A stretch of DNA of 64,000 nucleotides from Meira nashicola. Taxonomy: Eukaryota > Basidiomycota > Exobasidiomycetes > Exobasidiales > Brachybasidiaceae. The notes under the pieces are model-generated. The model was not told where the DNA came from, searched no databases, and saw only the letters and a program-made list of their open reading frames with translations. Location: NCBI GenBank assembly GCA_001600355.1, contig BCJU01000001.1:2439178-2503177 (forward strand), in the 5' to 3' direction. Below are positions 31,589-41,134 of the stretch, in pieces. A program made the translations under genes and the position numbers. How positions within the stretch are numbered: position 1 is the first letter of the stretch; each line of letters starts with the position of its first letter.

Positions 31589-32875
31589 TTATTTGCCCAA
31601 CCTTTGCTCACTCTTGGCAAAGGCTTGCAATGCTTTTTCAAAAGAAGTTGACGACAAAGGTTGATAAGGTGATGCATCTGCATCATGAAAAATTTCACAT
31701 AAACGAACTAACCAAGGTGGAAAGGCATGCAATGTTGACACTTGCCTTGGACCTCCATGAATGATGAGCAATTCAGGATCAGAGGGGTATCCGTGCTCTG
31801 ATAACACGTCTCTGACTTGCTTTTCACCAATTTTACAAATTTCAGTCAACTTCTTTTGACGTTTTGATAAAATTGAAGCTGCTTTTGCCAATGCTTGTCG
31901 TCCATCTTCCGGACCAAGAATATTTATGCGAACCTGAACAGAATGATGTCCGTCTTTATGTGGTGTGAGAGACGGACGCCTATACATTTCATGAAGCGTA
32001 GGTGCTCGAAATGGTCGATAGATTGTAGCGGTGATTTGAATATGCTTTCTGTCCATCTTTTGAGCAGGATTTCCAACTGTATCACCTTCGATCATATCTT
32101 CATCTTCTATTGATTCATGAGGTAATCTCCATTCTTGTTCAATAACCTCTTTTTGCGTCTCACTGAATCTATTTGCCAAAAATCCATCAATGTCGTAAAC
32201 AGTCAATTCTCTTATACCTGATAACGCACAATTCCGCAATGCTGCTTCTAGGTTATCCCATGCATACTTTTCTTGTTTTCGTGCTTCTGCCACATCTTTT
32301 GACTTTTTTTCATACATCTCTTTCGCCTTGTTTGGTTTCCCATTGGTGAACCTTCTACTCAATATCCCGATGGAAATTTTCATCGCTCGAAGAAGTAAGG
32401 TACTAGTTCGAGTAGGTTTTGGACCGATTGACAGTGCTATATGTCGTGGCACATTGATTCTACCCATACACTCCATCCTTGCCAATCTCACTTGAGCTGC
32501 TAATTCGTGTTGTTCTTCTACTCGAGTTCTTTCCTTTATATATGCCCTTTTGCCTTTCAATGTTTTCGAGCGTTCATCACTGCGCATATACTCAATAATC
32601 GATCTTTGATATCTCCAAGAAGCTCGAACTTTGATGGAAAGGTAATAAATCAAATGTACCAATAATAAAGCGAGAAATAGGATCGGATAAACGATCAATT
32701 TTATCGAAAGTGTAATCGGATCATTGTGAGTTCGAGATTGTCCTATACTTCTCCGCCTTTGTGAAGTATAGGATGATTGTATTGAATGCTCTTTCGTCCC
32801 ATTGGCTGTGAGCCCCTTCATCGTGTCACTGTCATCAGGCTCATTCGCCTTTACATGGCTCCGTTTAAGAGACAT
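31589..32875 (-). CDS. NUS1: Dehydrodolichyl diphosphate synthase complex subunit NUS1
   Basis: The 428-residue protein has an N-terminal hydrophobic anchor (about 53-82, SIKLIVYPILFLALLLVHLIYYLSI in part) and a cis-prenyltransferase-like C-terminal domain. Visible family features are VYDIDGFLANRF, VRINILGPEDGRQALA and DPELLIIHGG followed by STLHAFPPWLVRLCEIF. The last resembles the NUS1/NgBR C-terminus rather than the catalytic subunit. NUS1 pairs with RER2/SRT1-type subunits at the ER to make the dolichol precursor. The open frame begins upstream with TTG; the first ATG is at 32875. An out-of-frame ATG at 32889 overlaps it. It is convergent with the RRM gene. Confidence 0.88.
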   Translation of the reverse strand: MSLKRSHVKANEPDDSDTMKGLTANGTKEHSIQSSYTSQRRRSIGQSRTHNDPITLSIKLIVYPILFLALLLVHLIYYLSIKVRASWRYQRSIIEYMRSDERSKTLKGKRAYIKERTRVEEQHELAAQVRLARMECMGRINVPRHIALSIGPKPTRTSTLLLRAMKISIGILSRRFTNGKPNKAKEMYEKKSKDVAEARKQEKYAWDNLEAALRNCALSGIRELTVYDIDGFLANRFSETQKEVIEQEWRLPHESIEDEDMIEGDTVGNPAQKMDRKHIQITATIYRPFRAPTLHEMYRRPSLTPHKDGHHSVQVRINILGPEDGRQALAKAASILSKRQKKLTEICKIGEKQVRDVLSEHGYPSDPELLIIHGGPRQVSTLHAFPPWLVRLCEIFHDADASPYQPLSSTSFEKALQAFAKSEQRLGK

Positions 32876-32889
32876 TTGCACAACGTCAT
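32851..32889 (-). promoter_or_regulatory. Overlapping upstream ATG and short frame at the NUS1 start
   Basis: An ATG 14 bases upstream of the NUS1 ATG, in another frame, opens 12 codons and stops inside NUS1 at 32851. Both ATGs have C at -3. If transcribed, it could lower NUS1 translation. Confidence 0.45.
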
Positions 32890-33198
32890 TCGATCGCAAA
32901 ATCCAAAAAATGGATTTCGGTGGAGTGCGGGAAAATGAAGGAAGATAAAATAGTGCCAAAATATATTCAAACAATTTTGACGACCGCTCAGGAACACGCC
33001 GTGTAAGGGCGGAAAGATTAGCGTGGCGAATTGAGCTGCCACTTTCACAACCTATTGTACATCAACTGTACTTTTAACTAATTTTTACAGTCACAAATGT
33101 GGTATTAACGTTTTACTATTTAGCAATTTGAAGTTTATTATACATGATTAGTACTCGGTATTGAAATGTGCTGCAAATGTCTATAAGTGCCCCATGAT
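32876..33198. other. Intergenic gap between PCF11 3' end and NUS1 start
   Basis: This 323 bp must hold the PCF11 3' UTR and the NUS1 promoter, both on the minus strand. The upstream ATG at 32889 lies here. No other gene is seen. Confidence 0.5.
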
Positions 33199-35526
33199 TC
33201 ACTCTACTTCCGCCTTGATTTTCGTTTCCTCCTCTTCTTTTTTGGGCGAAAGAGCCTGTCTCTTACTTGCCTGAATCTCCTCTTCTCCTGTTGTTTCTGT
33301 GGTAAAGTGATCACTTTTCCTCTTCGCTCCTATTGCGCTTTGTTCTTCCCCCTCTTCTTTGATACGCGTGATAGCATCACTGGGAGGTTTTGCCGAGACC
33401 GTGGGTTGTGGGGTTCCATCTCTTGATCCAGTCGATTCGGATAAATTCTTCTTGTTCACATTCGTTGAGAGAGTTTTGGCAGAGTAGTAACAAGATCCAT
33501 GGTAATAAATCCCATCCACTAACTTACAATTCTTCCATATCCATTCTTCTTCATCTTCGCTCCACTCTGATTTGAACAACTCCTTACAAACCGGACACGG
33601 TCGAGTAGCAGCATCCGGATCTTCACTAGGCGCAATGACAAAGGCTTTTGTGGCCGCTTTCAATTCAGCTTCTTGTGCTGGTGTTAGTGATGCACCAATT
33701 CCACCGTTACTTCCATTTCCGTCTTGAACTTCTCCATTTTGACCTGCATGATTTGCAGGCGCAATGTCATCATGTCCTCCTCGAATCCAATGTTCCAATT
33801 TGCTGAACCATGAACGACTCTGTCCACGTACTGCACTATCCTTTGCTCTTCGGTTCTGTCGGAAATGCCAATCCAAATGCTTATCCAAGCTTGCCTGACC
33901 TTTCTCTCCAGAAGGATATCTGTTTGTACATTGACGACACTGTAATGGGAGCTCTTTAGAATTGATTGCATTCAGGGAACCCAAAGGAACCTCTTTTTGT
34001 AAGTCAGTGGTTATCAATCGGATGTTCATCCCTTTGACCATGTTGCAATATTCAGCATCTTGATCGGGAATAGATGCCGTAGGTAATAAGCCAGCACTTC
34101 TAAGACTCGCTATCAGATTTAGAGCAGAATTTCCAGTCTTGGAAGCATTTGCTGCACCACCTTGATGTATCAAGGGCGCAGGAGGTGGTGTTGAGCGATG
34201 AGATGGTGGCGTAAGATTTCCAGATAACTTTCCCAAATTTGCCAGTGCTCCCATCAACGAAGGCGGAATGGCAGCCGCGCCATTTTGTTGAGAAGGCGAA
34301 CGAAAAACTTGATTACCGCTTGGAGGTGTGGCACGGTAACCAGCTTGATTTCTCAAATTTGATGGACTATGGATTTGAGGTGTACGGCTTTGGATCTCAC
34401 TCTCTAGCGCATCAAGTTGTGTTCCAATTTGACCTAGCTCAACGGGTGATAATGCAGTGCTCTCAACGATACTGCGCAATTTCGTTAAAGCCTCTAGTCG
34501 TGCAGGGTCGAACGCATTCGGGTTTTGTCTCTGTTCTTGACGGCAAGCGGCTATCAATCGATCGAATCTTCCCATCATCACTGCAGCTTCTGTAGACCTC
34601 CTAGAGTTATTATTCATTTGGGACGGAGACTGAATGTTTTGTCTAGGAGACAATATTTGTTGACCTCCGTACCCTTGTTGTGGCGACCGTATCGAATTCT
34701 GCTGCTGTTGCTGAAAAGGCATCTGCGGGGTTTGTTGAGGAGTTGATCTTCTTCCTAATTGTGAAGGCGGACCACTTTGACCCCATAAGGCCCTTTCAAT
34801 ATTTTGTTGTGCATTCGATCCAAATAAGGGCGTGGCATTGGGTCCAGCGTCTCTCCATGTATTCAATAATTCTTCCATCCGTACCTTGACAGCATGATCA
34901 ACGACTCTATAGGTTTCCATAAAGATGGTCACAATTCGTCCGCCCCACATTTCCGTGTAAGGCATTCCAACATTCTTACAAATGGAATCTAGCACATAAA
35001 GGGCTGGGAGGCGATATGCTGGTTGTGACTGTAAAGTTTCGAAAGATAAAAAAATAAGATGTAAGATACATGAAGAATGTTTAAGAAAAATTCAAAAAAT
35101 CGTGAAAGTATCAGCCCGAGATTATGGATGGGATCGCGAGGAGAGGTAAAGTTAGTATCAATCAAAACAAGAAATTTTCAAGAAAATAATACTTACCATC
35201 ATGATATGCTCTTCAAGACATTGTGCAACAACATTTGCCATCGAATTGGCATTTTCCATAGCAATCACTGTCAAATTCGTTATAATTGGCTTAGAATTGA
35301 AAGTCAGTGAAGACAGATGTTGCTTAAACATATGTGCAAACGCATTAGGATCAGGAAAGGATGGCATAGGAGCCTGTTGAGCAGGAGATGCAAAACCATA
35401 TTGCATCGCTTGTGGCTGTTGTTGAAATTGCTGCTGCTGATGAGGGGGAGGGGGATACTGTGCATACCCGTTAGGCTGCATTCCACTCGGAAAAGGATTC
35501 ATCGGAGGACCTCCATATTGATTCAT
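33199..35526 (-). CDS. PCF11: Pre-mRNA cleavage factor PCF11 (CID protein, two exons)
   Basis: Exons in coding order are 35526-35197 and 35028-33199. The 168-nt intron has a GTAAGT donor and TACAG acceptor in phase 0 and splits the CTD-interaction domain. The 719-residue product has a Pro/Gln-rich start, a CID at about 58-172 (LSSLTFNSKPIITNLTVIA, LYVLDSICKNVG), a Gln-rich middle, and two zinc-binding motifs (CRQC near 471, CPVC near 590 with YYHGSCYY). Pcf11 binds Ser2-phosphorylated Pol II CTD in CF IA and couples 3'-end cleavage to termination. An SSU72 gene, also part of 3'-end processing, lies 20 kb away. The ATG at 35526 is the first in frame. Confidence 0.93.
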
Positions 35527-36219
35527 TGATGCACCTCAAAAGCAAGCAATGTATCTTGCTGAAGGAGAAACAAACGAAACGGAACAAAAGACTGAATACG
35601 CTGGAGACTAAGAAGAAGAAACGGAAGCCAGAGAGCAATCAATTGCAACAAACGATGTTGGTAGTTGTAGAGAAAGTGCTCAAGTGTCGTTTGCTAAGTC
35701 TCATTGCTGAATGTATGCATTTCGAAACTAACGCCCAAATGGATGCAATTCGCCCTGATTACGTTTCCCTATGCAGGTGCAGTTTCCTTTGTTAGAGCCA
35801 TTATAAGAAGGGGCGGATAGGCGTCAAGATTTTAGTGCACTTCACGTGTCAAAGCAAGTCCTCACCCCTTCCACGTCCATTTTCGGGATAGTACACGTGC
35901 AGGTTCAGAAATTACAAAACCTTGCAGACTAAACACGTGATACTAACAAGTTGCATGCTTTCAGCCTGCGGTGAAGAAATTGCCAATTACGCGCGTGTTT
36001 GCCTGCAACTATGCTAGGCTTGGAATTAGAAGACTTGGGCCATCGCCTGGCTTTACAGGAAGTTCTGCTCCTGTGCAGTGCCTAATGCGCGCTGATTTAG
36101 CAGGCTTATTTCCTACGTTCCGATTCTAGTGCTTGACCTGAAGCCAGTCAAACTTGCACAACTTACCCTTTCCATTCATCGTCCACGATCACCTCAACAT
36201 CATCCGACCTGTATAAAAG
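35527..36219. other. Divergent promoter region PCF11 / RPL9
   Basis: This 693 bp is more G/C-rich than nearby spacers around 35840-36120. Pyrimidine-rich sequence precedes the ribosomal protein ATG. The short frame starting at 35526 has no recognisable content. I see no tRNA or snoRNA. Confidence 0.45.
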
Positions 36220-37035
36220 ATGTTGCAAATCTACAAGGACTTAGACCTCGCCATCCCCGAAAATGTCGAGGTCAAAATCGACTCTCGTATCGTTACCGTC
36301 AAGGGTCCCAGAGGAGAATTGACAAAGGTGGGTATTGTTAAGAGATGAAAAGAATGTGTTTAGTAGCAAACGAGCAGGGCGAAGAGGCGGGTAGAAGTGA
36401 GAGTATGGGAATGCATGATGGTAAGGGTGGCATATGTCTATATGGAAATTCCTCGCGGTTCAGCTTTACTCGACTCTCTTATATTGCAAATACGGCTCTC
36501 GCACAACAGTAGAACTAACATTATTCTTGCCTTTTTGCGTCTCTTTGCCAAACAGAACTTGAAACACATGAACATGGAAATGCGTGTGATCAAATCCCCC
36601 AAAGGTGACAAGGTCAAATTCGCAATCTGGCACGGAGGACGCAAGCACGTTGCCCAATTGCGTACAGCAAAGGCAGCCGTTGCTAACATGATCAAAGGTC
36701 TACTTGTCGGATGGCAATACAAGATGCGTGCTGTCTACGCACATTTCCCCATCAACATCATCATTGCCGGTGATGCCCAATCTGCCGAAGTCCGTAACTT
36801 CTTGGGATGCAAGCAAGTTTTCCGTGTCTCTATGCGCAAAGGTGTAACAATCAAGGAAGACAAGACCGCAAAGGACACTGTCTTGGTCGAAGGAAACGAT
36901 TTGGACGAGGTTTCTCAATCCGCTGCTGACTTGCACGGTGCCTGCTTGCCAGCCATCCGCCGTTTCGACATCCGAAAATTCTTGGACGGTGTTTACTGCC
37001 AAGAGAAGACCACAATCGTTAAGGAAGATGAGTAA
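36220..37035 (+). CDS. RPL9: 60S ribosomal protein uL6 (RPL9), two exons
   Basis: Exons are 36220-36327 and 36556-37035. The 228-nt intron has a GTGGGT donor and CAAACAG acceptor and lies in phase 0. The 195-residue product begins MLQIYKDLDLAIPENVEVKI, continues VTVKGPRGELTK to the junction, then NLKHMNMEMRV, GWQYKMRAVYAHFPI, NFLGCKQVF and DIRKFLDGVY. It matches eukaryotic uL6/L9 in length and sequence. The intron is about three times the length of most others here, as is common for ribosomal protein genes. I checked it for C/D or H/ACA snoRNA boxes and found none convincing. The ATG at 36220 is the only start giving the conserved N-terminus. Confidence 0.97.
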
Positions 37036-37429
37036 ATGTTTTCTTCAGGAAACAATCAACACAATTCACTTCCTTGTACGATCATCTCCTCGCCAACCCT
37101 TTCGGTACGATATCTCTCGTCATCTTTGTTCATTAGCACTTTATTACGCAACTAAGCCTTGCGTTCTTATGTAGACTTTATACGTTTACGCATACATACA
37201 CACATGAAAAGCATATTTATGCATCCTTGAAACAAGTAAACTGGTCAGATTTGTGTTGAGGGAAAATTGAGAAAATGCTTCTAGGTAGTACATATTGAAG
37301 AATGTTAAATTAACAGAAAACCCTTCTTGGGGCGGTGAAATGAAAGTGACGATGGAAGCTTATTATTGACGTATGCTGCTGGGTATTTGTTCTTTCAATT
37401 ATCTGTTCTCCTTGCTGACTAGTCAGCGA
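37036..37429. other. Convergent intergenic gap RPL9 / IDI1
   Basis: This 394 bp is A/T-rich and presumably holds two 3' UTRs. No gene is seen. Confidence 0.5.
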
Positions 37430-38278
37430 TTACAGCATACGGTGTAAGGTATCGTCTTGCAAATCAGACAGTGATTTTGCATCTACGACTGCTACGCCAT
37501 GTTGAGCGGCAGATTGAGCAGCAGTACTGCTCTTTGGTGAGCTGGTCTTGCGTTCAACAAGAGTGTTCCACCAAGGGAAAAGAAATTTAGATGCAATCAA
37601 TTTGAACCAAGGTGTAAAACTTGCTGGATCTAATTCGTTCATCAAAGCTTTTAATTCTTGAGCGTCTACCCATTTCACTTCTCCGATTTCATTCGGATTT
37701 GGTTTGACTGTGACAGGGGCAGTGATGAAGAGAATATAATCAATTTCATGTTCTCCCCACAAGCCATCACTAGGTGCTAGATAGTGAATTCTTGTCAAAA
37801 ATTGAAATTCGTCCAAAGGAACTTGTTCTGGTGCAATGCCTAATTCATGATCCAACTTGCGTTGAGCTGCACGTCTAACACCAATTTGTTGTGCTTCTTC
37901 CAATTCTCCCTTGATAGCTAAAGGATGACTACAGCATGTATTTGTCCACATGTTTGGGAATGTAATTTTTTCTGAAGCACGTTTTTGTAATAAGAGTTTT
38001 CCGGTGATTGGATCAAAAAGGAAAACGCTGAAAGCGCGATGCAAAAGTCCTTTTTGAATATTTGTCATCAAATGACATTCTTTTTTGCTTCCATCACGTA
38101 AAGCTTTATCATCATTATCCACTACAATACACCTTTCTTCCATCAATCGAATTTGTTCTTCATCATGACCTGCGAATGCTTCATCAGCACCATTTGAGGA
38201 AGATGCACCTGTAGCCTGTAATGAGCCTACCACATCCCCTTGTGATTGTGTAATTGTTGTTGTTGCTGTAGATGACAT
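37430..38278 (-). CDS. IDI1: Isopentenyl-diphosphate delta-isomerase (type I)
   Basis: The 282-residue Nudix-fold enzyme interconverts isopentenyl and dimethylallyl diphosphate in the mevalonate pathway. Key features are [12 protein letters not shown], the catalytic cysteine in WTNTCCSHP, the Nudix-like helix [16 protein letters not shown], and the metal-binding/catalytic glutamates in [10 protein letters not shown]. It ends after [17 protein letters not shown] and a Ser/Ala-rich tail of about 40 residues. The N-terminal 35 residues are low-complexity Ser/Thr/Gln, with no clear targeting signal. The ATG at 38278 is first in frame. It is divergent from the LtrA-family gene over 0.9 kb. Confidence 0.97.
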   Translation of the reverse strand: MSSTATTTITQSQGDVVGSLQATGASSSNGADEAFAGHDEEQIRLMEERCIVVDNDDKALRDGSKKECHLMTNIQKGLLHRAFSVFLFDPITGKLLLQKRASEKITFPNMWTNTCCSHPLAIKGELEEAQQIGVRRAAQRKLDHELGIAPEQVPLDEFQFLTRIHYLAPSDGLWGEHEIDYILFITAPVTVKPNPNEIGEVKWVDAQELKALMNELDPASFTPWFKLIASKFLFPWWNTLVERKTSSPKSSTAAQSAAQHGVAVVDAKSLSDLQDDTLHRML

Positions 38279-39174
38279 TTTGTAACGGGTGATGATGGTG
38301 AGAAGTCTGCGAAAGGTACACTTTGTCTTTTCCTTCTAGCGTGCCAAATATATACACATTTAATTCGCGGGAAATACAGACAGGCTCACACGCTTTCTTT
38401 TCCTGAGAATTACTAGTGAAATCGGTGTGTACGTATAAAGTAACTTTTATTTCGTACGCGCCGGCGCTCACTTTGCCAAGACGTTTTAATCCGCATTTCC
38501 TCGTTTTTCTTCCGCCATTTTTGCTGGATATTGCTATTATTCGCTCGCCCAATCATTGTAGCCGCTCCTTTCTCTTTCATCGGCCAACTTTCGGATCAAA
38601 GAGTATTCTTTTTGCCAATTCCTACATAAGACTTTCTTCAATTCTATCCTGATCACGACGATTTTGAGTTGCTTAAAGACACACCGTACTGTGAAATATA
38701 ATGAGAATAATGATAATCATTTCTGTATCCGCCCTGAACAATATTTTTGAGTATATTAGCCAATTTTTGTCCAGCAAGCCAGTCTCATTCAATACGAACA
38801 AAAAGGAGGACCGCCCATCCAAGATAGTTGCCCATTGAGAGAGCGCATATAGTCTATACTCAGATTGGCCGCCGCCCTTTGTCTGCTTGCGGAGATGTTT
38901 TAATCGGGGAGAGTACAAATCCGTTCTCAGGATAAACCGACGGTCCTATCGCGTTTTTAAGCTTACTTCCCGTTCGCACTCAGGCATTAAGCGTACACGC
39001 TAATGTATGCACAATAGACAATCAGAAGAATAACGGTGTGAATCCATGATGGACACACGCACACATTTTAGACTGTGTTTGTAATGATCGATATCGGTTT
39101 GTCGGCAAGAAACAGTCAAATAGCATACATTGTACTGAAATCCGTTTCTTCTTTTACCATCATCTTAAGTTTTC
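38279..39174. other. Divergent promoter region IDI1 / LtrA-family gene
   Basis: This 896 bp is the shared upstream region. It contains the palindrome GCGCCGGCGC at 38458-38467, repeated in another divergent promoter. Short frames on both strands show no recognisable protein. Confidence 0.5.
38458..38467. repeat. GC palindrome GCGCCGGCGC, copy 1
   Basis: A perfect 10-bp palindrome lies about 180 bp upstream of the IDI1 start in A/T-rich surroundings. The same 10-mer occurs at 43323-43332. Confidence 0.8.
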
Positions 39175-41073
39175 ATGGCTGAGACTAATCGAGATTCCCT
39201 TTCGAAGGGAGAGGTTGCTGAATCAACAGCTCCCTCTTCTCCTCATTCACAAAAAGTTCCACAACAAATGACGCATAGCAGTAGCGGACATGCACATCAC
39301 TTAAAATGGGGTGAAATTGAAACAAGCGGTTTTGCTCCTCCTGCATTAATTCCGACGGACGAACATGTAGAATCGGATTTATTTTGTGCAAAAACAAATC
39401 CAACCGATCGTCGTCAAAAGATGACAAAAGATCATACTCGTGAATTATTGGATTCAGAAGCAAGAAAGATACATGCAAACAGGCGTTATTTGTTCAGAAG
39501 ACCAAGACCGTTACAATATTTCCGTGGAAATGTCTTGGTTCGATCTGAAGAAGAAAGAGGTTCAGGTCGTTTAGAATTATTCTTTGATTTAACGTTTGTC
39601 GGAATTATTGCCGTTCTAGCACAATCTGCCGTTGCTGATCCGACTGGACCTGGATTCGTTCGTTATATTCTCACGTATACAGCAGCATTCTTAGTATGGA
39701 ATTGGATGAGAGAAACATTTGATGCATTCTACAAGGATGATCTCAGTCAACGTATTTTGGTTTTATTTGTTATGGCTTGTTTGATCTTGTATGGAAATAA
39801 TGCTCCAGATGTGCAAAAAGATCTTTCTGAAAGTCCAGCGAGAGCAGTGACGATTGGAAGTTATTTGATTGCTGAAGCGGCAATATTTGGTACATGGCTA
39901 TTGTACAGCTTCTACATTAAAGCATTTAGAATTCAAATTCGTGCTTTAGTCCTTGCTTGGATCGTTTCAACTGCTCTTATGATTGGTGCAATCTTTGTTC
40001 CTATTCGTGCTGCGATTGCTTTATCGGTTGTTGCAATGGTTCTCGTTTGGTGGTCATGGATTTTATTTTATAGTCCAATATTCAAGAAATTGATGAAATT
40101 ACGTTATTCTTCGGCTATTGCAATCGATCATGAAATTGAACGTTACCAAGATTTTTTCACAATCGTAATGGGAGAATTCGTTTATAGTCTTTTTGACCAA
40201 CAGCCAGCAGGTATAGGATTTCATGCGAAAGCCGGGAAAGCAATCATGGCTTTAATGATCGCATTCTCATTTCAACTCATGTATATGAACGGAGGATGGT
40301 CAAAAAAGATCACTCACCCTCTTCGTTACTCTGTTTGGCATGCAACTGGTTTTCTATCACTTCATTTACCTGTCGTGAGTGCGTTAACACTATGTGGTGA
40401 TGCATTGGCAGACTTTATCAAGGAAGAACGTGTTCCTTCAGGCGTTCGTTGGCTTGCATGCGAATCATTTGCTGTTGGAATGATTGTTTTATGGATTTTG
40501 GCAATGTTGGAGCATGAAAGAGATGAAAAAGGTGAATTATGGTTCCCAAGGTGGGCTAGATTGTTGCCAAGATTATGCACCGGAATTATTGTCATCTTTT
40601 TGCCGTTGACATATCAAGGCCCACCAGAAAATGAAGGAGAAGGTGAGGGATCAAACACAGCTCACTTTGTCGGAGTAGTAGCAAAACAGGCAATTCAAAT
40701 CCTAGCAGAATCAGTTCCCGAAGGAAATGGTGAAGCACATGCATCAGAAACAGAAGCACATCATTCCGGTATAGAGATGACCACGACCAAAATATTGGGC
40801 ATCATGACCGCTTTGTCTTTCTTTTCACTTTTATGGGAAACATTAACTTCGTTAGATGGTCCAAATGCACCGCCAGAAGAAGCATCAGAAGAGATAATGC
40901 AACATGCTTTGAACAGTAATGGTATCGTTTCAGCTTTGTCTACCGGGGAATGGCGTGGGTTCCCGCGTTTATGCGAGCCAGGTTCGGGAACATTCGATCA
41001 TAGCCATCAACGTAAACATAATTCTGGTTTAACACCCACGACAACCATCGATACAGATACTGATCAGGCATGA
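39175..41073 (+). CDS. LtrA-family multi-pass membrane protein
   Basis: The 632-residue protein has a hydrophilic N-terminus (about 1-115) and then the LtrA family signature RLELFFDLTFVGIIAVLAQ, followed by about ten hydrophobic segments. A hydrophilic C-terminal tail contains His/Thr-rich sequence. LtrA (low temperature requirement A) proteins are named from Listeria; homologues are widespread in fungi, with no established transport substrate. A loop between late segments (about 480-530) is Glu/His-rich. No intron is seen. The ATG at 39175 is the first in frame. It ends 61 bp from the convergent APC5 gene. Family assignment is good; function is unknown. Confidence 0.82.
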   Translation: MAETNRDSLSKGEVAESTAPSSPHSQKVPQQMTHSSSGHAHHLKWGEIETSGFAPPALIPTDEHVESDLFCAKTNPTDRRQKMTKDHTRELLDSEARKIHANRRYLFRRPRPLQYFRGNVLVRSEEERGSGRLELFFDLTFVGIIAVLAQSAVADPTGPGFVRYILTYTAAFLVWNWMRETFDAFYKDDLSQRILVLFVMACLILYGNNAPDVQKDLSESPARAVTIGSYLIAEAAIFGTWLLYSFYIKAFRIQIRALVLAWIVSTALMIGAIFVPIRAAIALSVVAMVLVWWSWILFYSPIFKKLMKLRYSSAIAIDHEIERYQDFFTIVMGEFVYSLFDQQPAGIGFHAKAGKAIMALMIAFSFQLMYMNGGWSKKITHPLRYSVWHATGFLSLHLPVVSALTLCGDALADFIKEERVPSGVRWLACESFAVGMIVLWILAMLEHERDEKGELWFPRWARLLPRLCTGIIVIFLPLTYQGPPENEGEGEGSNTAHFVGVVAKQAIQILAESVPEGNGEAHASETEAHHSGIEMTTTKILGIMTALSFFSLLWETLTSLDGPNAPPEEASEEIMQHALNSNGIVSALSTGEWRGFPRLCEPGSGTFDHSHQRKHNSGLTPTTTIDTDTDQA

Positions 41074-41134
41074 ATTGCTCTAAAAATTATACTACATCTT
41101 ATATAATACACTATTCTCCGTAGTCAGACCCCTC

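Noticed and set aside
36212..36219. TATAAAAG directly before the RPL9 ATG as a TATA box
   Set aside because: It touches the start codon, so it is too close to direct initiation upstream of that ATG.
36328..36555. Possible snoRNA in the RPL9 intron
   Set aside because: A weak ATGATG sequence is present but there is no matching D box, and no H/ACA layout.
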